10,111 nucleotides of DNA from assembly GCA_016182425.1 (NCBI GenBank), contig JACPGP010000008.1, forward strand, positions 1 to 10,111, in the 5' to 3' direction. This DNA comes from Candidatus Levyibacteriota bacterium (GTDB lineage: Bacteria; Patescibacteria; Microgenomatia; Levybacterales; UBA12049). Shown here one piece after another: positions 6,247 to 10,111 of this stretch (the first letter of the stretch is position 1; the number at the start of each line of letters is the position of its first letter). The notes under the pieces were generated by a model that worked only from the letters and a program-made list of their open reading frames with translations, did not search any database and had not been told where the DNA came from. A program made the position numbers and the translations under genes.

Positions 6247-7479
6247 ATGCAGAAGATTATTCTTCATATTGATTTTGACTCGTTTTTTGCCAGTGTAGAG
6301 CAGCAATATAATCCAAAACTTCGAGGTAAGCCAATAGGAGTTACTGCAACCAACGGCCGGACCTGCATTATTGCCGCATCTCGCGAGGCAAAACGGCTTG
6401 GTATCTGTACTCCTTCAAACATCTACGATGCTAAGAAAATTTGCCCTAGTATACAATTTGTCTCTGCGGATTTTGTCAAGTATTGGGAAATTGCCAAGAA
6501 GTTTGTGGCCATTGCCAAAGATTATTCTCCTTATGTTGAGGTTTTCTCGATTGATGAAGTATTTATTGATGTGTCACATAGTGTTCATTTATTTAACAAT
6601 ACAGACAATCTTATCTCTATCATAAAAAAACGAATTCAAAAAGAAATTGGAGAATATATTACTGTTTCTATTGGTATTTCCTACAACAAAATGCTGGCAA
6701 AATTAGCGTCTGGTCTTAAGAAACCCAACGGCGTTGTTACTATTACACCAGAAAATGTTGATAACATTTATGCACATGCAAAACTTACCGATATCTGCGG
6801 TATTGGTGAGCGAATAAAGTTTAGACTAAACAAAATTGGGATTTATACCCTTTTGCAACTAAAGAAGGTATCATTAGTATATCTTGTTGCTGAATTTGGG
6901 AATGCAGAAGCGCACTTTCTTAAAAATATTGGCTTAGCAATTGATAATTCTCATGTTATTCCTTACACGCAAGCTCCAGAAATAAAGTCAGTGGGCAGAA
7001 ATTACTGTTTGCCTAAAAATGAATACGATCAGCGAGTTGTTTTACAAAATATTTATGAACTATGCGAAGAGATTGGAATTAAACTTCGCAGGCTCAAAAA
7101 GGTTGCTCGGACTGTTGGCATTTCTTTACGAGGAAACACAATTATTTCTGGAAGGAAAACCTACGACGGCTATTTTGACACAGGAAAGGAAATATTCTTT
7201 CTCCTACATCCAAGTTTCCACATCGGAAGTGGAAAGCTAGAATATGTACGAATGATTTCGGTGTGGGTAGAGAATTTAGAGGATAAAGAAAATGTGACCC
7301 TTTCTTTTTTTGACTGCGCAAAGCAGAATTCTTTACAGGAGACAATAGATATAATCAACGAAAAGTTTGGCAACCACACTATCCGCAATGGCTTTTTATT
7401 GTATGCTGATAAGCTAACAACTCTCCCCAATGGCTTTATGGCTGACAAATACGAACGCACCAAACTAGCCAGAGAATAA
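6247..7479 (+). CDS. dinB: Y-family translesion DNA polymerase (DNA polymerase IV-like)
   Basis: Error-prone polymerase that copies past damaged bases. The 410 residues carry the whole family core. IDFDSFFASVE (8-18) holds catalytic Asp9 and the steric-gate aromatic Phe14. SIDE (101-104) supplies Asp103 and Glu104. SIGISYNKMLAKLAS (141-155) plus KKPNG (158-162) complete the palm. GIGERIKFRLNKIGI (185-199) is the thumb helix-hairpin-helix. The little-finger domain starts near SVGRNY (248-253). TLSFFD (351-356) sits where UvrX/UmuC-like relatives have a QLSLF-type clamp-binding motif, but without the Gln. I chose ATG 6247 (MQKIILHIDFD) over an in-frame TTG at 6211: the family starts just before HIDFD, and the TTG overlaps the predicted -35. 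The symbol marks the family; a UvrX/UmuC-like subgroup is possible. Its last 15 nt overlap the 3' end of the opposing mazF. Confidence 0.9.
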   Translation: MQKIILHIDFDSFFASVEQQYNPKLRGKPIGVTATNGRTCIIAASREAKRLGICTPSNIYDAKKICPSIQFVSADFVKYWEIAKKFVAIAKDYSPYVEVFSIDEVFIDVSHSVHLFNNTDNLISIIKKRIQKEIGEYITVSIGISYNKMLAKLASGLKKPNGVVTITPENVDNIYAHAKLTDICGIGERIKFRLNKIGIYTLLQLKKVSLVYLVAEFGNAEAHFLKNIGLAIDNSHVIPYTQAPEIKSVGRNYCLPKNEYDQRVVLQNIYELCEEIGIKLRRLKKVARTVGISLRGNTIISGRKTYDGYFDTGKEIFFLLHPSFHIGSGKLEYVRMISVWVENLEDKENVTLSFFDCAKQNSLQETIDIINEKFGNHTIRNGFLLYADKLTTLPNGFMADKYERTKLARE

Positions 7480-7797
7480 TTTTCGAACACTTTGTAAAAC
7501 CTTATTTTTAGCCTTTGGGGTTAATTGACCGGCAACATCTTTAATAATAGTTGTATCTGCTGTGAATAACTTATCTGGCCTTACAAAGCTTGTCACTGGT
7601 AAATTCCCACTGGCAAAATCTTCAGATGTAATACAAATAGCTATTTTGCTTGTGTAAGATTTTGAAGTGATTTGACATAAAACAAGATTGCCAAATTCAG
7701 CGTTTGCTAAGATCAAAGCTGGACGGATTTTCTGACCTCTTAAATTGGAGAATGGGAAGGTAACTAAAACAACGCTACCTACTGCAAATTTTCCCAT
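7465..7797 (-). CDS. mazF: MazF/PemK-family endoribonuclease toxin
   Basis: Toxin of a type II toxin-antitoxin pair. The family cleaves single-stranded RNA at short sequence motifs and arrests translation; the target motif of this member is unknown. The 110 residues are the normal length. Seen: GSVVLVTFPFSNLRGQKIRP (7-26), with Arg25 in the conserved RPALIL block; QITSKS (42-47), with Thr44/Ser45 in the catalytic beta-strand position; and the PemK-type block SFVRPDKLFT (70-79). It starts 19 nt inside the end of mazE, with its own Shine-Dalgarno (AGAGGA, 6 nt spacing), the usual antitoxin-then-toxin arrangement. Its tail overlaps the polymerase gene by 15 nt on the opposite strand. Both toxin and antitoxin frames are intact. 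Confidence 0.9.
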   Translation of the reverse strand: MGKFAVGSVVLVTFPFSNLRGQKIRPALILANAEFGNLVLCQITSKSYTSKIAICITSEDFASGNLPVTSFVRPDKLFTADTTIIKDVAGQLTPKAKNKVLQSVRKLFSG

Positions 7798-8018
7798 GCT
7801 TTATCCTCTTCTGGTCGATCCCAATCAGTTGCCAATGTTTTTTCTGAAAGTAATAATGTGGCGCCTTTTGATGTACTTTTTACCCTTGCGGGAACAATTT
7901 TTATTTCACCTTTTTTTACCAACAACTCAACCTGTTCCCCAAGGTCACTTTCAATAAGAGCGGGTTTTGGAATACGTATGCCACGTGAGTTTCCTATCGC
8001 AATAATTGTAGTTGTCAT
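7779..8018 (-). CDS. mazE: MazE-like antitoxin with AbrB/SpoVT DNA-binding domain
   Basis: A 79-residue antitoxin that should bind and neutralise the MazF product and repress its own promoter as a dimer. The N-terminal half (2-44) is a swapped-hairpin AbrB/MazE fold: TTIIAIGNSRGIRIPKPALI is the typical GNS.GIRIPK signature, followed by GEQVELLVKKGEI. The acidic, tryptophan-containing tail (DWDRPEEDKAWENL, 65-78) is the usual toxin-wrapping segment. The start ATG lies 9 nt after a strong -10 element with no Shine-Dalgarno, suggesting a leaderless transcript. It is the first gene of the mazEF operon. Confidence 0.9.
   Translation of the reverse strand: MTTTIIAIGNSRGIRIPKPALIESDLGEQVELLVKKGEIKIVPARVKSTSKGATLLLSEKTLATDWDRPEEDKAWENLQ
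7804..7809 (-). promoter_or_regulatory. Shine-Dalgarno site of mazF inside mazE
   Basis: AGAGGA on the minus strand, 6 nt before the mazF ATG (7797-7795), lies within the last codons of mazE. It allows translation of the toxin from the shared mRNA. Confidence 0.7.
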
Positions 8019-8019
8019 A

Positions 8020-8056
8020 GTAATTACATTGTACCTACGTAGAAAAAGAATGTCAA
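8020..8056 (-). promoter_or_regulatory. mazEF promoter with two palindromes (possible MazE operators)
   Basis: TTGACA (8056-8051), a 17-nt spacer and TACAAT (8033-8028) form a near-consensus promoter. An 8-bp palindrome CTACGTAG (8035-8042) lies in the spacer and another, GTAATTAC (8020-8027), lies between the -10 and the ATG at 8018. Their centres are 15 bp apart. Sites so placed would suit autorepression by a MazE dimer or a MazEF complex; the binding itself is inferred. Between this promoter and the EamA stop codon at 8090 I see no terminator. Confidence 0.75.
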
Positions 8057-8089
8057 GGAGGATTCTAATCCATGAAAAACTTACAAAAT

Positions 8090-8944
8090 CTAACGTGTAA
8101 TAAGCAGAAGACCGATAAAGCTCAAAATAGCGCCGAGAATTTTTTTGCCCATATTTTCTTGTTCTTTAAGAAATATTATTGCAAGAATGACGGTAATAAT
8201 AACGCTGACTGTACTAATTGCGGAAATTTGCGAAGAGTTACCACTTGTTTGTAAAGCAGAGAAGAATGTTAGCACGCTTACGGCATATAAAAAGCTTATA
8301 ACAATCATCCTGCCAAAGAATTTTGCCTTAAAGAAAAAAGACCCATCCTTTATTTTAGAAATATTGAGTAAAAAGAGAAATATTGCAGGGAATATAAGAT
8401 TAATAAAAGCGTAAGGATATAGTGAAAATGACTTGAGGAGAAAACTGTCATTAGTTAGAGCGAATCCAAAACAAGCTGCTGCAACCAAAACTAGAAATTC
8501 AGTCTTTCCAAAAATAAACATTTTCGTTTTCATATTGGCAACAACGATACCAGTAAGAATAAGAAAGGCTCCACCAAACTGCTGTAGTGTTAAGCCCTCT
8601 TTAAGGAGAAGTGAAGAAGCAAAAATGGTAAACAACGTTCGGCTTGAGAAGATAATAGCAAATCGCGAGGCCTCAATCTGCTTAAGGGCGTTAAAGATAA
8701 GAGTGTTAGCTAGTGCATACAAAACAGCCATAAGCAATAAATTACCTAAAAATGGCCGTAATGGAGGAAGAGACATATCGCTTAGCGCAAATCCAAATAT
8801 GCCTATAAATACCCCGGTAAAAAATTGGAAGTATATAGCAAATAATACCGGGTTTATTTTGCTGTCTTTTAGAAAAACCCGTTGCAACAGTGTGGTTACA
8901 GAATAACAAAGAAGGCTTACAGCAATAAGCACTTGCCAGCTCAT
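8090..8944 (-). CDS. EamA / drug-metabolite-transporter family permease
   Basis: Inner-membrane carrier of the DMT superfamily with about ten hydrophobic segments over 284 residues, the normal length. The two EamA halves are visible: FNALKQIEASRFAIIF to ILTGIVV (84-135), and FFSALQTSGNSSQISAIS to FIGLLLI (227-282). Each contains the typical 'LLLKEGL / IFLKEQE' end of a helix (113-118 and 257-263). The substrate cannot be predicted; family members move amino acids, nucleotide sugars or small metabolites. The ATG overlaps the stop codon of the upstream ATP-cone gene as ATGA (8944-8941), with no clear Shine-Dalgarno, so translation is probably coupled. It ends 34 nt before the mazEF -35 element. 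Confidence 0.9.
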   Translation of the reverse strand: MSWQVLIAVSLLCYSVTTLLQRVFLKDSKINPVLFAIYFQFFTGVFIGIFGFALSDMSLPPLRPFLGNLLLMAVLYALANTLIFNALKQIEASRFAIIFSSRTLFTIFASSLLLKEGLTLQQFGGAFLILTGIVVANMKTKMFIFGKTEFLVLVAAACFGFALTNDSFLLKSFSLYPYAFINLIFPAIFLFLLNISKIKDGSFFFKAKFFGRMIVISFLYAVSVLTFFSALQTSGNSSQISAISTVSVIITVILAIIFLKEQENMGKKILGAILSFIGLLLITR

Positions 8945-9759
8945 AGATTGCAGACAAAGGCGGCTTGAGAGAGAATATGTTTCTTTTTTTCTTCTTCAAT
9001 GCCAAGCGTATCAAGAAGGGAGGGTTTTTTACAAACATCTTTGCAAAGAATGACACCCTGTTCTAAAAGTTTTTGCATCTGGTTTAGGGAAAGGTCAGTC
9101 AGTGTAGTAACTGGGGCTAGCCCGGATTGCTCTATGAGGTCTCTCAGATTCCCTTTTTCGGGATAGTTCCAGCTGATAATTCTCATGCTACTGCACTGGG
9201 CGTAGGCAATCACATCGGAGGTGGCTTTGGTGTTGGTGATAATCCAGGCCTGGGTAAAGTTGTTATTCAAACGAACATCATCGAAGCGGGACTTTGTGTA
9301 AAGAGCAACATGAATAGTTGTTTTTGTACCGGGCAGGTTATGGAATTTAGCTTCGATCATGACTTTTTCCCTGCCGTCTTTGCTTTCTTTTTGGGCAATC
9401 ACATCTATTTCGTGACCAATGCAGGCGCCTTGAATAATAGAACGTAACTCTGTTTGATACCCCTGTGTTTTGACAATTTCCGCAATAAAGTTTTCAAACG
9501 GATAGCCGGTTGGGCCAAGCGCCATGATGGCCTGTTTTAGGCTGTATTTTGCCGCTGCATGAGGATTGGATGACGCCAAAAATTCACCGAGGTGCTGGTA
9601 TATTTCCGAGGTGGGAATGTTGTCGTAAAGTTTGCTGTTAACGTGGGCAATAACTTGGTCTTGTATATCGGCTGGTATACCCGCTCGCTGGATGGATAGC
9701 CGCAGTTTTTCTTCGCTAAACGGTTCCCTAGTGCCTGAGGCTTTTGTAACTGTGATCAT
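8941..9759 (-). CDS. ATP-cone / Mrr-like nuclease / HhH-like fusion protein of unknown role
   Basis: A 272-residue protein with three parts. Residues 1-86 form an ATP-cone, the nucleotide-sensing domain of ribonucleotide reductases and NrdR (VTKASGTREPFSEEKLRLSI, 4-23). Residues about 90-195 look like an Mrr-type PD-(D/E)XK nuclease: GHEIDVIA (115-122), then VMIEAKF (133-139), giving likely metal residues Asp119 and Glu136 with Lys138. Residues about 205-270 are helical and resemble a helix-hairpin-helix or SAM-like tail (LTDLSLNQMQKLLEQGV, 220-236). This suggests a DNA-acting enzyme controlled by ATP or dATP binding, but no function is established that I can name. It lacks a methyltransferase neighbour, so it is not an obvious restriction system. 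The start ATG lies 6 nt after a -10-like element and 12 nt from the stop of the upstream gene. The frame is intact and coupled to the transporter downstream. Confidence 0.8.
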   Translation of the reverse strand: MITVTKASGTREPFSEEKLRLSIQRAGIPADIQDQVIAHVNSKLYDNIPTSEIYQHLGEFLASSNPHAAAKYSLKQAIMALGPTGYPFENFIAEIVKTQGYQTELRSIIQGACIGHEIDVIAQKESKDGREKVMIEAKFHNLPGTKTTIHVALYTKSRFDDVRLNNNFTQAWIITNTKATSDVIAYAQCSSMRIISWNYPEKGNLRDLIEQSGLAPVTTLTDLSLNQMQKLLEQGVILCKDVCKKPSLLDTLGIEEEKKKHILSQAAFVCNL

Positions 9760-9765
9760 AGATTT

Positions 9766-9794
9766 ACTATACTACTTTTTTCTAAAAACAACAA
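9766..9794 (-). promoter_or_regulatory. Putative promoter giving a leaderless ATP-cone gene mRNA
   Basis: TTGTTG (9794-9789), a 17-nt spacer and TATAGT (9771-9766) precede the ATG at 9759 by 6 nt. There is no Shine-Dalgarno. The promoter lies across the 3' end of the preceding minus-strand gene, so read-through from that gene is also possible. Confidence 0.45.
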
Positions 9795-10111
9795 AGTCGT
9801 CTTTTTCAAAAACAAGTTTATACCGATTGTCTTTTTTCAGCTCCTCACTCATAGCAATTTGTGCTGCCAGCGATGGCTGTGCAGATTGGTCGTTGAGGAG
9901 AAAGGCCACAATATCAGCCTCTCCAGCGCCTATTGGAATTGTGTAGAGTTTTTGCCGGTGAGTAAGATGCGCCCCCAGATTATTCGTTGCAGCAACGCTT
10001 TTTGTTATGTCTATTCCTTGAAGAAATTGGTGTACTTCTTTTTTATTTTTATACGGATTTGTAAACATAAGAATGTTTGGGTTTTTTGCTCCGGGAAGTG
10101 GCCCATAGGCA
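9772..10111 (-). CDS. C-terminal part of a DUF2079-like membrane protein (partial)
   Basis: The frame is open from the window edge to the stop at 9774-9772, giving about 112 residues; the 5' part is missing. Before the internal Met at 10068 the frame reads AYGPLPGAKNPNIL, so that Met is not the start. The segment VAATNNLGAHLTHRQKLYTI, then ADIVAFLLND and AQPSLAAQ, and the closing DDFVVFRKK resemble what I recall of the extracytoplasmic C-terminal domain of DUF2079 polytopic membrane proteins. These are possible glycosyltransferase-C-like proteins of unknown activity. No membrane helix lies in the visible part. A related ArnT/PMT-type glycosyltransferase is the main alternative. Confidence 0.65.
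   Translation of the reverse strand, partial: AYGPLPGAKNPNILMFTNPYKNKKEVHQFLQGIDITKSVAATNNLGAHLTHRQKLYTIPIGAGEADIVAFLLNDQSAQPSLAAQIAMSEELKKDNRYKLVFEKDDFVVFRKK

Noticed and set aside
8060..8071. GGATTCTAATCC as a terminator of the EamA operon
   Set aside because: Only five base pairs with a 2-nt loop and no following U-tract on the minus strand.
8072..8254. Plus-strand frame of 60 codons preceded by AAGGAGG at 8055-8061
   Set aside because: Most of it is antisense to the well-supported EamA gene, the composition is odd and no family is recognisable. The AAGGAGG is largely explained by the complement of the mazEF -35 region. Spacing to the ATG is 10 nt, so a small protein is not fully excluded.
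8433..8906. Plus-strand open frame of 157 codons
   Set aside because: It lies wholly antisense to the EamA transporter, which has clear membrane segments and family motifs. The frame is a shadow.
9127..9447. Plus-strand open frame of 106 codons rich in glycine
   Set aside because: Antisense to the nuclease domain of the ATP-cone protein, with no ribosome binding site and no recognisable domain.
1..10111. CRISPR array, tRNA or rRNA genes, insertion sequence
   Set aside because: No spaced direct repeats, no cloverleaf or TTCGA arm context and no transposase or terminal inverted repeats were seen.

Overview
The window looks like chromosomal DNA of a small-genome bacterium of the Candidate Phyla Radiation (Patescibacteria), most likely Microgenomates-like. 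This rests on my recognition of protein styles: a shortened argininosuccinate lyase, a giant lamin-tail/beta-helix/FN3 surface protein with a GVLG motif and C-terminal membrane anchor, and a fused ATP-cone/nuclease protein. No marker gene is present, so the placement is an inference. The DNA is AT-rich, genes are tightly packed, and the standard genetic code is used (UGA is a stop in several genes).

Region 1 (1-1473, minus strand) is an arginine-biosynthesis operon read right to left: a consensus promoter, a leader of about 210 nt ending in a clear T-box antiterminator/terminator switch, argH, and the first 18 codons of a gene that is probably argG. The specifier half of the leader looks atypical and resembles a dispersed 'CGAAGTC' repeat. 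Region 2 (1483-6176, plus strand) encodes cell-surface functions: a membrane-anchored NodB-type polysaccharide deacetylase, then a 1257-residue exported beta-helix protein with its own promoter. Region 3 (6211-7479, plus) is a Y-family translesion DNA polymerase. Region 4 (7465-8056, minus) is a MazE/MazF toxin-antitoxin operon whose 3' end overlaps the polymerase gene tail to tail. Region 5 (8090-9794, minus) is a two-gene operon: a protein combining ATP-cone, Mrr-like nuclease and helical domains, joined by an ATGA overlap to an EamA-type transporter. The right edge holds the C-terminal end of a DUF2079-like membrane protein.

The theme across the window is the start architecture. Four genes that begin transcription units (deacetylase, polymerase, mazE, ATP-cone protein) have a -10-like hexamer only 6 to 9 nt before the ATG and no usable Shine-Dalgarno, which predicts leaderless mRNAs. 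Two internal operon genes (mazF and the putative argG) have strong Shine-Dalgarno sites. The strongest points for follow-up are this split, the T-box with an odd specifier domain in front of argH, and the conserved-looking GVLG motif between the FN3 domain and the C-terminal anchor of the surface protein.
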